Shown: positions 35,909 to 45,343 of the stretch, in pieces
Layout: each line of letters opens with the position of its first letter
Numbering within the stretch: position 1 is the stretch's first letter
Source: Hymenobacter profundi
GTDB taxonomy: Bacteria > Bacteroidota > Bacteroidia > Cytophagales > Hymenobacteraceae
DNA: 64,000 bases
Assembly: GCF_019334315.1 (NCBI RefSeq)
Contig: NZ_JAHWGL010000004.1
Location: forward strand, 42,056-106,055
Reading direction: 5' to 3'
Notes under the pieces: generated by a model
The model's database searches: none
The model's input: only the letters and a program-made list of their open reading frames with translations
Told to the model about the DNA's origin: nothing
Position numbers and translations under genes: made by a program

Positions 35909-37852
35909 ATGATTGTTGAACCTGGTCCCCTGCTGGCGGCAATAGACTCGCCCGACGACTTAAAAAAGCTCAGCCCCGAGCAGCTCGTACAGCTCAGCCA
36001 GGAACTCCGACAATTCATTATTGATTCTGTTTCCATCTACGGCGGACACTTCGGTGCTTCACTGGGCGTGGTGGAGCTTACAGTGGCTTTGCACTACGTT
36101 TTCAATACCCCTTACGACCAATTGGTGTGGGATGTGGGCCACCAGGCCTATGGTCACAAAATCTTAACAGGCCGTCGCAACCAGTTTCCTACCAACCGCC
36201 GCTACCACGGCATGTCGGGCTTCCCGAAACGCACCGAGAGTGAGTACGACGCCTTTGGGGTAGGGCACAGCAGTACCAGCATTGGCGCTGCGCTGGGCAT
36301 GGCCGTGGCCAGCGAGTACAAAGGTGAGCACGACCGCCAGCACATTGCCGTGATTGGCGACGGCGCCATGACGGCCGGTATGGCTTTCGAAGCCCTTAAC
36401 CACGCCGGGGTAGAAAACTCCAATCTACTGGTGGTGCTCAACGACAACTGCATGAGCATCGACCCCAACGTGGGCGCACTCAAGGAATACCTCACCGACA
36501 TCACTACCTCCCGCACCTACAATAAAGTGCGCGACGAGCTGTGGAACGTGCTGGGTAAGCTGTCCAAATTTGGCCCAAACCCTCAGCAAATTGCCCGCCG
36601 AGTAGAGCAGGCCATGAAGGCTACCTTGCTGAAGCAAGGCAACCTGTTCGAGGCATTGAAGTTCCGTTACTTCGGCCCAGTGGATGGACATGATGTGCAG
36701 CACCTTGTCACCATCATGCGCGACCTCAAGAATATTCCCGGCCCCAAACTGCTGCACTGTGTGACGGTGAAGGGCAAAGGTTACGCACTGGCTGAGAAGG
36801 ACCAGACGCTGTGGCACGCGCCGGGCTTGTTCGACAAGATTACGGGCGAGATCTACAAGAAAACTCCCGACAAGCCCCAGCCGCCTAAGTATCAGGATGT
36901 ATTTGGGCATACGCTGGTAGAACTGGCCGAGCAAAACGACAAAGTGATGGGCGTGACGCCCGCCATGCCGTCGGGCTCGTCGATGAATATTATGATGAAG
37001 GCCATGCCCGACCGCGCCTTCGACGTGGGCATTGCCGAGCAGCATGCCGTTACGTTTTCGGCGGGCCTGGCTACCCAGGGGCTGGTGCCGTTCTGCAACA
37101 TCTACTCGTCGTTTATGCAGCGCGCCTACGACCAAGTGGTGCACGACGTGGCCCTGCAAAACCTGCACGTCGTATTCTGCCTTGACCGCGCCGGGTTTGC
37201 CGGCGCCGATGGCCCTACCCACCACGGCGCCTACGACCTGTCGTACATGCGCTCGATTCCGAATATGGTGGTAGCCGCTCCCATGAACGAGGAAGAGCTG
37301 CGCAACCTGATGTACACGGCCCAACTACCCGAAAACGCAGGTCCATTCACCATTCGCTACCCCCGCGGCGAGGGCGTGATGCCGGAGTGGCGCACGCCGC
37401 TCAAGAAGTTGACGGTAGGCACGGGTCGCGTGGTGCGCAAGGGCCAAGGTGTGGCTATCCTGACCATCGGCCACATTGGCAACTACGCCGTGCGCGCCAC
37501 CAAGGAACTAGCCGCCGAAGGCCTCAGCACTGGTCACTACGATATGCGCTTCTGCAAGCCGCTGGATGAGGAAATGCTACACGACGTATTCAGTCGCTAC
37601 CGCGCCATCGTGACGGTAGAAGATGGCTGCCTACCCGGCGGCTTCGGCTCGGCGGTGCTGGAGTTCATGGCCGACCACGGCTACTCCCTACCCGTGCGCC
37701 GCCTCGGCATCCCCGACCGGGTGGTGGAACACGGCACCCAAGACGAGCTATACAAGGAGTGCGGCTTCGACGCAGCCGGTATCGCCGCCGCCGTGCGCGA
37801 GATGAGCGGGAAGATAGAAGCTCTAGCGCCGGTGGAAAAGGTGTTGCTGTAA
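35909..37852 (+). CDS. dxs: 1-deoxy-D-xylulose-5-phosphate synthase
   Basis: This thiamine-diphosphate enzyme condenses pyruvate with glyceraldehyde 3-phosphate, the first step of the non-mevalonate isoprenoid pathway and a source for menaquinone and carotenoids. At 647 aa its length is normal. It has the N-terminal histidine region (VWDVGHQAYGHKILTGRR), the ThDP-binding GDGAMTAGMAFEALNHAG (GDG at 150-152), the transketolase pyrimidine-binding region (DVGIAEQHAVTFSAGLA) and GADGPTHHGAYDLSYMRSIPN. It is a single gene, ended by a strong terminator. Confidence 0.97.
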   Translation: MIVEPGPLLAAIDSPDDLKKLSPEQLVQLSQELRQFIIDSVSIYGGHFGASLGVVELTVALHYVFNTPYDQLVWDVGHQAYGHKILTGRRNQFPTNRRYHGMSGFPKRTESEYDAFGVGHSSTSIGAALGMAVASEYKGEHDRQHIAVIGDGAMTAGMAFEALNHAGVENSNLLVVLNDNCMSIDPNVGALKEYLTDITTSRTYNKVRDELWNVLGKLSKFGPNPQQIARRVEQAMKATLLKQGNLFEALKFRYFGPVDGHDVQHLVTIMRDLKNIPGPKLLHCVTVKGKGYALAEKDQTLWHAPGLFDKITGEIYKKTPDKPQPPKYQDVFGHTLVELAEQNDKVMGVTPAMPSGSSMNIMMKAMPDRAFDVGIAEQHAVTFSAGLATQGLVPFCNIYSSFMQRAYDQVVHDVALQNLHVVFCLDRAGFAGADGPTHHGAYDLSYMRSIPNMVVAAPMNEEELRNLMYTAQLPENAGPFTIRYPRGEGVMPEWRTPLKKLTVGTGRVVRKGQGVAILTIGHIGNYAVRATKELAAEGLSTGHYDMRFCKPLDEEMLHDVFSRYRAIVTVEDGCLPGGFGSAVLEFMADHGYSLPVRRLGIPDRVVEHGTQDELYKECGFDAAGIAAAVREMSGKIEALAPVEKVLL

Positions 37853-37871
37853 GCTTGCTGATTCTGACATG

Positions 37872-37910
37872 AAAAGGCCCCGCCGGACGCAACGTCCGGC
37901 GGGGCCTTTT
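37872..37910. terminator. Terminator between dxs and GEVED-protein gene
   Basis: A perfect 18-bp GC-rich stem (37872-37889 with 37893-37910) with a 3-nt loop ends in TTTT on both strands, so it can serve both convergent genes. Confidence 0.9.
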
Positions 37911-37923
37911 GGCTTATGTGGCA

Positions 37924-40893
37924 TTAGTGAAGACTGATACGCTGCGTTGGCAACGCCTCATGGGCTAGTCGTAGAAAATAAATTCCTTTCGGTAGATGAC
38001 TTAAATTAGCCTCAGTGGTACCCCTGGCTCCTACGACTAGTGGGAGCGTTTGCACCAAGCGGCCAGTGGCGTCCCATATTTCCGCGCTGTGGCTGCCCGC
38101 CATATGCGTTGGAAGTTGCATCTGCACGTAGCCCGTAGAGGGGTTGGGGTAGATACTCCAAGCAGCCGAAGACAGCTGGCTGGGACGAGTGGCTGTAACG
38201 GCACCCGCATCTACTATCACCGCAAAATCACGCACCATCTCGTACTCTTCATTGCGGGTACAGGGCCTGGGTTGACTAGCAAATTGCCGGTAATAATCAA
38301 ACTGCTGCTGGTATGCCAGCCGTAAACGTAGCGGCCGGCCGGTGGGGGTATTGGGCGGTGGTGTAATGGTGCCAGTGCGGGTAAACATAACCGGCTCTTT
38401 GGTAGAGTTAAATAGTAACTCATCCGGCGTAAACTCCCCGTCGTCGTTGCTATCCAGCCACATGTACAAGGTATGATAGTAAATATTCTGGCCGATTAGG
38501 GTAAAAGGTTGCGCCTGTCCCTGAGCCAGTCGAATGGTGGTTGCAGTGCAGGTATTATCGAGGTAGCCGGGCGCACGAAGCGTGTCTCCGTAAACCAGAT
38601 TGCCTAATTTCAATTGAGCTATCCGGTAGTCGTAGGTGAATGCTCCTGAACGCGGAACACACGCGGCCGGGCGCACGCCAGGCGCAGTGCCGGTTACGAT
38701 TACGGCGTTGGTCTGCGTGGTCGTATGGCTACCATAGCGGTTCGTAGCCCGCAGCGATACAGTGTAGGTGCCGGGAGCGGCGTAGGTATGCTGCGGATGC
38801 TGCTCGCTGGCAGTAGTGCCGTCGCCAAAGCTCCACTGCCACGCCGTCGGTACGGACTCGCTCTGGTCTCGGAACTGCACTGTCCCTGTGCAGGAGTTTG
38901 GCCAGTCTACCGCAAAGCCCGCACGGGGAGGTGCGGCGTCCGGCAGCAGCAGTACAGTGTAGTCTTCCGTAGAAGTATTAAAAGAAAAGGGTGTACAGGA
39001 GTCGGAAGCCAATTGATCTTGTCCATAAATCAGTAAGCGCAGGCGTGTGGCCCCAAGCCGAGCGTTGCGGGGCACTGTAAACGTGAGCCGGTACGGGCTG
39101 TAGCTATTAGTAGCTTGAGGCGTCACTAACTCGGAGGGTCCCATCTGTCCATCCTGATTGTAGTCAATCCAGGCTACCACGTGCGCCCACACGTCGGCCG
39201 AGGCAAAGGTTCGCTCCAGTGACTCAGTCCGTAGTTCATAGGTTTTTCCCAGTTGCAAGGTGGCCGTTAGCTGGGTGAAGTCGCGGTAGCCCACGCCCCA
39301 GGCGCGAGGTGCGACGTTGTCTAGATCAGCCAACTGCACGCGGGTGAAATAGAACGGAATATCGGGGGTGCCGCCGTATCCTTCCGGGGTACAATAGCTG
39401 GGGCAGGCGCCGGCCACCACTACGGTCTGACGAGCAGTAGTGCTGCCAAATGTATTTTGGGCTGTAAGCTGCACATCGTATGTGCCGGGTTGAGTATAGG
39501 TGTGCGCGGGGGGCTGCGCTAGGGTAGAGGTGGTGCCATCGCCAAAGTTCCACTGATAAGCGGTGACAGTACCAATGGTAGTATTATCGAACTGTACGCG
39601 CACCGGGCCACAAAATTGTTGGTAGTGCATGGCTATACTGGCCGTAGGCGGCACTGTATTGGGTAGCACCGTTATGCCATAATCTTCTACCTGACCGCTG
39701 GTAACGTCGCGGCAGGGACTAGCCGCCGCGCCACTGGCAAAATCCGCTACTACGCGTAGCCGCAGCACTTTATTATATACCATACCTGTAGGAAGCGAAG
39801 GGACGGCCAATGCTATGGTAGGGCTTTGCACACCCAAGCCTTCGTAGAGCAACTCGGTGGATGAAAACTGCCCATCGTCGTTGCGGTCCAGATAAATGCG
39901 CACGTCGTGGCCGTTGGCACCTGTGGTGAGGCGAAGCGAGTAAGGCTGATCGACCGTAAGAGTAGCCTGGGAACGGCAGCTAAAATCCTGGTACCCCTCG
40001 GCCCCGTCGCCCGAGCGCTGATCGATGTCCAGGAGTTGTAGCCGGGTGATACCAAATCCGCAGCAGTAGGCTAGCGTGCGTGGTTGGCAAGTGGCCGGTC
40101 GGGGTGCCGAAGCCCGCACCACTACGTAATCTGTTTTGGTCAGCGCATCGCATCCGGTGGCATTGCACACCCGTAGCCGAACAGAATAACGGCCGGGGAC
40201 CGCATACTGATGCTGTGGGTGTTGCGCGGTAGAGGTGGTGCCGTCGCCAAAATCCCACTCCCAACTGGTAGGCGTGTTGCGCGAGCGGTCCTGCCACTGT
40301 ACCAAGCCGCTACAGGAGAGGCTGTCGGGCGTGCTGAAAGCTGCTTGTGGCAACAACGTGCCACTGGTTAGTACCACACCATAGTCTTCGGTCTGCGAGT
40401 ACTCGGGGGAGGAGCAGGGGGTAGGGAAGGGAGCGTTGGCATTATCGGCCGCGATGCGTAGGCGCAGGTGCTGCTGAAGCACGGCATTGGCGGGCACCGT
40501 GAAGGTAGCACTATGCTTGCGGGCATCATTGGAAAGCAGCACCAACTCCTTGGCGGGGTCAAAAACACCGTTGTTATCGAAGTCAATCCATGCCCGCACA
40601 TTCTCATCGACGTTGGGGTTGGTTTGCACGGTGAGCGTATAGCTGCCCTGACGAACTAGGGTAGTAGTTTTGGTGCAGCTATAGTTCTGGTAGCCATCAG
40701 TACCTCCTAGCGTGGTATGATCGAGTTGGCCCAATTGCACCCGGTAAATGCCCATGCCAAAAATGGCATTTGCGGCGGGTGCTGCGCCGGGCGTGCAACT
40801 GGCGGGTGCCGGACACTGCGCCGCTGCATGAGCCGCGTTCCACACCAACAAACAGCCAACTAAAAAACGTCGTAATGAGTATCTCGCTTTCAC
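37924..40893 (-). CDS. T9SS type A protein with GEVED and PKD repeats
   Basis: This 989-aa secreted protein starts with GTG at 40893 and has a signal peptide ending AHAAAQ. The mature part repeats a module made of a GEVED domain (WIDFDNNGVFDPAKELV, YLDRNDDGQFSSTELL, WIDYNQDGQMGPSELV, WLDSNDDGEFTPDELL, each with the TEDYGV-like end) and PKD domains (WEWDFGDGTTSTAQHPQHQY and two relatives). The end is a type A sorting domain (WSIYPNPSTGYVQMQLP ... LPKGIYFLRL) for type IX export and anchoring. GEVED domains occur in adhesins and secreted enzymes; there is no catalytic domain here, so adhesion or matrix binding is the reasonable inference. Confidence 0.9.
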   Translation of the reverse strand: MKARYSLRRFLVGCLLVWNAAHAAAQCPAPASCTPGAAPAANAIFGMGIYRVQLGQLDHTTLGGTDGYQNYSCTKTTTLVRQGSYTLTVQTNPNVDENVRAWIDFDNNGVFDPAKELVLLSNDARKHSATFTVPANAVLQQHLRLRIAADNANAPFPTPCSSPEYSQTEDYGVVLTSGTLLPQAAFSTPDSLSCSGLVQWQDRSRNTPTSWEWDFGDGTTSTAQHPQHQYAVPGRYSVRLRVCNATGCDALTKTDYVVVRASAPRPATCQPRTLAYCCGFGITRLQLLDIDQRSGDGAEGYQDFSCRSQATLTVDQPYSLRLTTGANGHDVRIYLDRNDDGQFSSTELLYEGLGVQSPTIALAVPSLPTGMVYNKVLRLRVVADFASGAAASPCRDVTSGQVEDYGITVLPNTVPPTASIAMHYQQFCGPVRVQFDNTTIGTVTAYQWNFGDGTTSTLAQPPAHTYTQPGTYDVQLTAQNTFGSTTARQTVVVAGACPSYCTPEGYGGTPDIPFYFTRVQLADLDNVAPRAWGVGYRDFTQLTATLQLGKTYELRTESLERTFASADVWAHVVAWIDYNQDGQMGPSELVTPQATNSYSPYRLTFTVPRNARLGATRLRLLIYGQDQLASDSCTPFSFNTSTEDYTVLLLPDAAPPRAGFAVDWPNSCTGTVQFRDQSESVPTAWQWSFGDGTTASEQHPQHTYAAPGTYTVSLRATNRYGSHTTTQTNAVIVTGTAPGVRPAACVPRSGAFTYDYRIAQLKLGNLVYGDTLRAPGYLDNTCTATTIRLAQGQAQPFTLIGQNIYYHTLYMWLDSNDDGEFTPDELLFNSTKEPVMFTRTGTITPPPNTPTGRPLRLRLAYQQQFDYYRQFASQPRPCTRNEEYEMVRDFAVIVDAGAVTATRPSQLSSAAWSIYPNPSTGYVQMQLPTHMAGSHSAEIWDATGRLVQTLPLVVGARGTTEANLSHLPKGIYFLRLAHEALPTQRISLH

Positions 40894-40982
40894 GGGTAAT
40901 CGTAGCCTTAAATTTCAATCAATAGTTGAAGGGCTGATCGAAGTCGTGTACAGCCCTGTTTTCTTGCAAGCGTTTAACGCTG

Positions 40983-43900
40983 CTAATACATAATCTGGAA
41001 CCAGCCCTTGTAGGAAGTCCCATCGGGGAGCTTAAACAAATAGTAGTGTATGCCGCTACTCGTGCCCTCGCCCCCGTAAGTGTTGCGGTAATTAGTTGTG
41101 CGGTACACCTCCTTGCCCCAGCGGTCAAATACCGTAAGCGTATTATTAGGATAAAGCGCTACGTTGTCGATGAAGAGCACGTCGTTTTTGCCGTCGTTGT
41201 TGGGCGTAATAATATTGTAGAAGCCCAGCTTATTCTCGAAGGCCACGCACGCGTCGTTGGAGTACGCCAATAGCGGCTGCGCGTCTCCACTCACAGCCTG
41301 CACCCGGAAGCACTGGCTGAAGCCTGCTGCACCAGTAGCCAATTCGGTGCGGAGCGTATTGCCGGGTACAGTCGCTACTAATTCGGGCGGTGCATTATCA
41401 GTGGCGCGGTACACGCGGTATTCCTGCACGGCGAAACCCTGGTAGGCCGTCCAACTAATCTGGGCAGTGCCGACCGCGCGGCCCCCGGTGCTTTCGGTGG
41501 CGGTTGCCGTAGCCAAGATGGTGGTATGCGGGGTGCTAAGCAGGACGGTGCCACAGCTGTTGAGAAGTTGTAGCTGGTATTCGTAGCTGTTGCGGTCTGC
41601 ATCCACGTCTGGGTCGGTGTAGGTAGTGGCCGTAGTTGGCAGGCTGGCTATTGGCTGAAAAGCACCAGTGCTACCTGCTACCCGCCGTACTACACGCACC
41701 TGACCAGTAGAAGCTACAGGATTGGTTACTCGGAAAGTCAGCGTGGTATGATGGTCATCGGTGGGGCCCACTGAGGCTGTGTACAAGGCCACCTGAACAT
41801 TGTCGGGCGCGACAGTGAGCGAGGCCGTACAGCTAGCACTGGTGGTTTCTGTTACCTGAAGCGTAGCCGTAGTCGTGCCGGCCGGGATGTCTACCTGCAC
41901 CGTGGCCGTGCCTTGGCCCCGCACGATAGTACCTCCGACTACCACCCAGTTGTATACACCATTCGGTAACGTGGTGGCAGTATACGTGAGAGCCGTACGG
42001 GCTTCGGGGCAATAAAAGCGTGGCCCCGTAATAATTAGTGGAGGTGTTACCAACAGTTGCTTCGTGTAAAGCGGTCCTTGGCAGCCATTGCTGTTGGTTT
42101 CCTGCGCCGTAAGCGTATAGGGTGTCGTGCTGGCGGCGGGGGTAGGGAGCGTAATAGTCATTCCGGCAGCACCCGGCAGCACCATGCCGTTCAGCCTAAA
42201 CTCATAGCGCGAGGTAGGCGCGCCAGGTAGAGAGAAGGAAACAGTAGTGACTGCTGCGCACACTCGTTCGGGTCCGCTGATGGCTAAATCGGTAGCGGGG
42301 GTAGGCAGCACGCGCACATAAAGTGTGTCGCTCTGCCCGCGGCAAATACCTCCCGTTGGATTGCTCATTTCTGTTACGATGAGCTTGCCTATGCCCGGCC
42401 GGGTCCACTGCACCCGCACTGTGCCCTGGTTGGTGCTCACCTGGGTGCCGCCCACAATTTGCCAGCCATACACTGAGCCATTGGTGTAGGGCGTTTGGTA
42501 GGTTAGCACACCATCGGAAAGGCATGCTTGGGTAGGACCGCTGGGCGTTACCGTTGCTAGTTGCGGATGAACACGCACGGGCAGTACCACGGCCTCAGAG
42601 GCACACCCCGTAGTGTTGAGTGTAACGGCCCGCACACTACCGGCCGTAGTGGCGGCGCCCCAATCGACGAGAATACTACTCGTGCCCTGCCCCGCGCTGA
42701 TGGTGCCGCCGCGTACCTCCCATTGGTAGGCTCCCGCCCGTGGGTTGCGAATTGAGTAAACAATACCCCGAACCGTGGGGCAAACCGATTGACTACCCTG
42801 AATACTATCGGGTATCGGACGGGGATTGACGGTGATGCGAACCGTATCGTGGGCGACGCAGCCCGTGGGAGCCGTAGCCAGCACTGCGTAGGTGAGAACG
42901 ACAGGTGCAGACGTAGCATTGGTAGGCGTCAGAGTCGGCTGGGCAGATGTGGTGCTGCTCAAGCCAATAGCTGGGCTCCACTGGTAGGAGTAGCCTGGTA
43001 AGGCCGCCGTACCCAACTGAGTTTGCGCAGCGGCGCATGTTATCCGGTCGGAGCCGGCGTTTACTGTGGCCGGCGGTTGTACCGTTACCTGCACGCTGCT
43101 GGTGGCCGTGCAGCCAGTAGCGGTTGTGACGGTGAGAGTAAAGGTGTAGGTTTGAGCTACACCAGTAGGCGGTCTAAAGGTCGGCTGGGCAGATGTGGTG
43201 TTGCTCAGGCCGATAGCCGGGCTCCATTGGTAGGAGTAGCCCGGCAAGGCCGTCGTACCCAGCGTGGTAGTACTACCCGGACAAAGTGCTACGTTGCCGC
43301 CAGCATTGGCTACGGGTGCGGGCGCTACGGTCACGGTTACCTGCCGGCTGATTGTGCAATTACCCGTTGTGGCAGTAAGCGTGTAGGTAGTTGTGCGCGT
43401 TGGCGACACTGTGACCGTAGCCCCACGAAAGGTCTGACCATCGCCGGTCCACGTATAGTCCTGCCCACCCGAGGCCGTGAGGGTAGTGCTTGCGCCAGGG
43501 CATATACTCGCGGCTGGGCTGACAGCCACTGCATTGCCCGGTCGCAGATCTACCACCTTTGAAACAGAGTCGGCCAAGCAGCCCTGAGCTTTATACACGG
43601 TGACGCGTCCCGTTGGGCCAGTACCCCAAAGCACTTGCACGGTATTACCAGTGGTAGCACCCTGCAAGGTGCCGCCACTTACAAGCCATTGGTAACCAGT
43701 GGTGCTAGAAGAAGCTGTAGCGTACGTAACAGGTTGCGACCGGTCGCAGATGCTGGCCTCGCCCGTAATAGGAGCTAGTGGTGCTGCTTTGGTTACCATG
43801 ATGCGGTATATTTCCGCAATGCTTTTGCTGCCACACGCGTCGTCCGTCACTGTTATAATTACATCGTAGGGTGTAGCGCGCGCGTCGCCGCAACCAGCAG

Positions 43901-45065
43901 TATATACAAAGCTGCCGTTGATGGTGCCCACGGCCGTGCTGCTGGCTGAGCCCGTGGCACTTCCCGTAGCTATCGTCCCGGGATTATTATTGAAAGTAGC
44001 GTTAAAAGGCCCAGCACCATCCAGCAGCGCACTATTAAGCTTCATCGTGAGCTTTTGCTGCTCTGGGTCAGATGCCATTACCGTAAAACGCACCGTTTGG
44101 CCTTCCTCAATGGCATATTCTTTTACAGCAACAGAGGATGGCGTAAATACTGGTGGTAGGTTGGAGGGACAAGGGCGCACTACCAGTTGCACATCCCGGC
44201 GGGTGGTACCGACCAGTACTTCCCGCCCGTTTAGCTTGCGGTATTCTTTCACATCTACGGCCACCACAAAGTTGCCCAAGGCAGGAGAGGCGTACCGACT
44301 CAAGCCTGTAGTGGCGTTAAGCGCCGCGAAACCATTCTTGCCGAAAGGTTGATTGACCGTATACCCCGGTGCGTACAGCACCGATCCCGGCGGTGGGGCA
44401 AAAACGGTACTGCCCAATGGCGCGCCCTGGTAAGGGGTGCCAAACGAATAAATTAGCCGGTCGCCATCGGCATCGTAGGCATTATTGAGAATTAGGCTGG
44501 TATCTCCCTGACAAATAACAGCCACGGCCGTGTCCGAAAAGACCGGAGACGTATTGGGGAGCAGTGGTGGCGCCATCTCGGTGTATAACAGCATGTTGGT
44601 ATCACCGGAATTGACCAGATTGATAATGCCCACATTGCGCGTGTTGTCAGCAAACACAGCGTAATAACCGTCAAACGAAAGAGGGAGATTGACGGTAGTC
44701 TTGTATGTGGCCAGCGTTACGCGGGGCGGCCTGTTAGGGAGGGCGCAAGTTCCGGAAACAGGTGGGGTTACCTCTGCAAAGCTATTGCGCGGTACCTCTA
44801 GACTCAGGATGCGAGCACCAGCTTGAGATTTATTGTAAATATTAAGTGTGATATAAGGTCTGCCATCCGGAATCTGGGAGGAGGGTTCCTTATTAAGATA
44901 CGCTAATACGGTTACCTGGTACCGAAACGGAGCTGCCGTCGGCCCGTTCGCATCAAGGTACTTATAGTGCATTTCGCCGCCCAACAAGTGAGAGGCCGTG
45001 GCTGGCAGAACAGCGAGTAGTAATAACCATAAGATGCTAAAACTAGTGCGTAGTAGTGGAAACAT
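40983..45065 (-). CDS. Giant T9SS type B protein with Ig/PKD-like repeats
   Basis: This 1360-aa surface protein begins with a signal peptide (FSILWLLLLAVLPATASH) and HLLGGEMHYKYLDANG, typical of the Bacteroidota gliding motility-associated C-terminal family. The middle consists of many Ig-like or PKD-like beta domains with GYQWLVSGGTLQGATTGNTV-type units, including two nearly identical 82-aa segments. A fibronectin-like region (VGPTDDHHTTLTFRV) follows, and the C-terminus is a type B sorting domain (NIITPNNDGKNDVLFIDN, WGKEVYRTTNYRN, GIHYYLFKLPDG). It should be exported by the type IX system; an adhesive or gliding-surface role is inferred. No enzymatic motif is visible. Confidence 0.9.
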   Translation of the reverse strand: MFPLLRTSFSILWLLLLAVLPATASHLLGGEMHYKYLDANGPTAAPFRYQVTVLAYLNKEPSSQIPDGRPYITLNIYNKSQAGARILSLEVPRNSFAEVTPPVSGTCALPNRPPRVTLATYKTTVNLPLSFDGYYAVFADNTRNVGIINLVNSGDTNMLLYTEMAPPLLPNTSPVFSDTAVAVICQGDTSLILNNAYDADGDRLIYSFGTPYQGAPLGSTVFAPPPGSVLYAPGYTVNQPFGKNGFAALNATTGLSRYASPALGNFVVAVDVKEYRKLNGREVLVGTTRRDVQLVVRPCPSNLPPVFTPSSVAVKEYAIEEGQTVRFTVMASDPEQQKLTMKLNSALLDGAGPFNATFNNNPGTIATGSATGSASSTAVGTINGSFVYTAGCGDARATPYDVIITVTDDACGSKSIAEIYRIMVTKAAPLAPITGEASICDRSQPVTYATASSSTTGYQWLVSGGTLQGATTGNTVQVLWGTGPTGRVTVYKAQGCLADSVSKVVDLRPGNAVAVSPAASICPGASTTLTASGGQDYTWTGDGQTFRGATVTVSPTRTTTYTLTATTGNCTISRQVTVTVAPAPVANAGGNVALCPGSTTTLGTTALPGYSYQWSPAIGLSNTTSAQPTFRPPTGVAQTYTFTLTVTTATGCTATSSVQVTVQPPATVNAGSDRITCAAAQTQLGTAALPGYSYQWSPAIGLSSTTSAQPTLTPTNATSAPVVLTYAVLATAPTGCVAHDTVRITVNPRPIPDSIQGSQSVCPTVRGIVYSIRNPRAGAYQWEVRGGTISAGQGTSSILVDWGAATTAGSVRAVTLNTTGCASEAVVLPVRVHPQLATVTPSGPTQACLSDGVLTYQTPYTNGSVYGWQIVGGTQVSTNQGTVRVQWTRPGIGKLIVTEMSNPTGGICRGQSDTLYVRVLPTPATDLAISGPERVCAAVTTVSFSLPGAPTSRYEFRLNGMVLPGAAGMTITLPTPAASTTPYTLTAQETNSNGCQGPLYTKQLLVTPPLIITGPRFYCPEARTALTYTATTLPNGVYNWVVVGGTIVRGQGTATVQVDIPAGTTTATLQVTETTSASCTASLTVAPDNVQVALYTASVGPTDDHHTTLTFRVTNPVASTGQVRVVRRVAGSTGAFQPIASLPTTATTYTDPDVDADRNSYEYQLQLLNSCGTVLLSTPHTTILATATATESTGGRAVGTAQISWTAYQGFAVQEYRVYRATDNAPPELVATVPGNTLRTELATGAAGFSQCFRVQAVSGDAQPLLAYSNDACVAFENKLGFYNIITPNNDGKNDVLFIDNVALYPNNTLTVFDRWGKEVYRTTNYRNTYGGEGTSSGIHYYLFKLPDGTSYKGWFQIMY
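42934..43261. repeat. Direct repeat inside the giant T9SS gene
   Basis: Segments 42934-43015 and 43180-43261 are about 90% identical and lie exactly 246 bp (82 codons) apart. Each encodes ALPGYSYQWSPAIGLS followed by TTSAQPT. They are a recent in-frame duplication of one Ig/PKD-like unit. Confidence 0.8.
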
Positions 45066-45343
45066 AAGCAGAAAATATATAGCGCATTTCGTGGCTCGAA
45101 GGTAAGAGAATAGGCTATTTTTAAATTTGAAAAAAATTGCATTTTTTTAATTTATTTATCTGGAAGTAAAAGCGATAAGCATGTGAAATGTATCACAGTT
45201 TTACATTGTAAATAATTGATAATAAATAGTAAATCGAGGAATATAAAGAGGGTAATTTTTAGTTAAAAAACATAAAAAAAATACAGCCAGGTTGAGTAGG
45301 CTAGTCGTAAGTATAGACTACTACAATTTCGCGTTACTCAACC
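45066..45343. other. AT-rich divergent spacer
   Basis: This 278-bp region between the giant T9SS gene (minus) and the alpha/beta hydrolase (plus) is strongly AT-rich, with long A and T runs at 45110-45280. Near the plus-strand gene lies an inverted repeat, GGTTGAGTA (about 45291) with TACTCAACC (about 45335), that could be an operator. I see no ORF or RNA gene. Confidence 0.4.
45097..45104 (-). promoter_or_regulatory. Likely promoter -7 element of giant T9SS gene
   Basis: TACCTTCG on the minus strand matches TAnnTTTG at seven of eight positions (third T of the TTTG replaced by C). It lies about 31 nt upstream of the ATG at 45065. Confidence 0.4.

Noticed and set aside
36425..37324. 299-codon minus-strand ORF in dxs
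   Set aside because: It is antisense to strongly conserved dxs motifs and shows no protein features.
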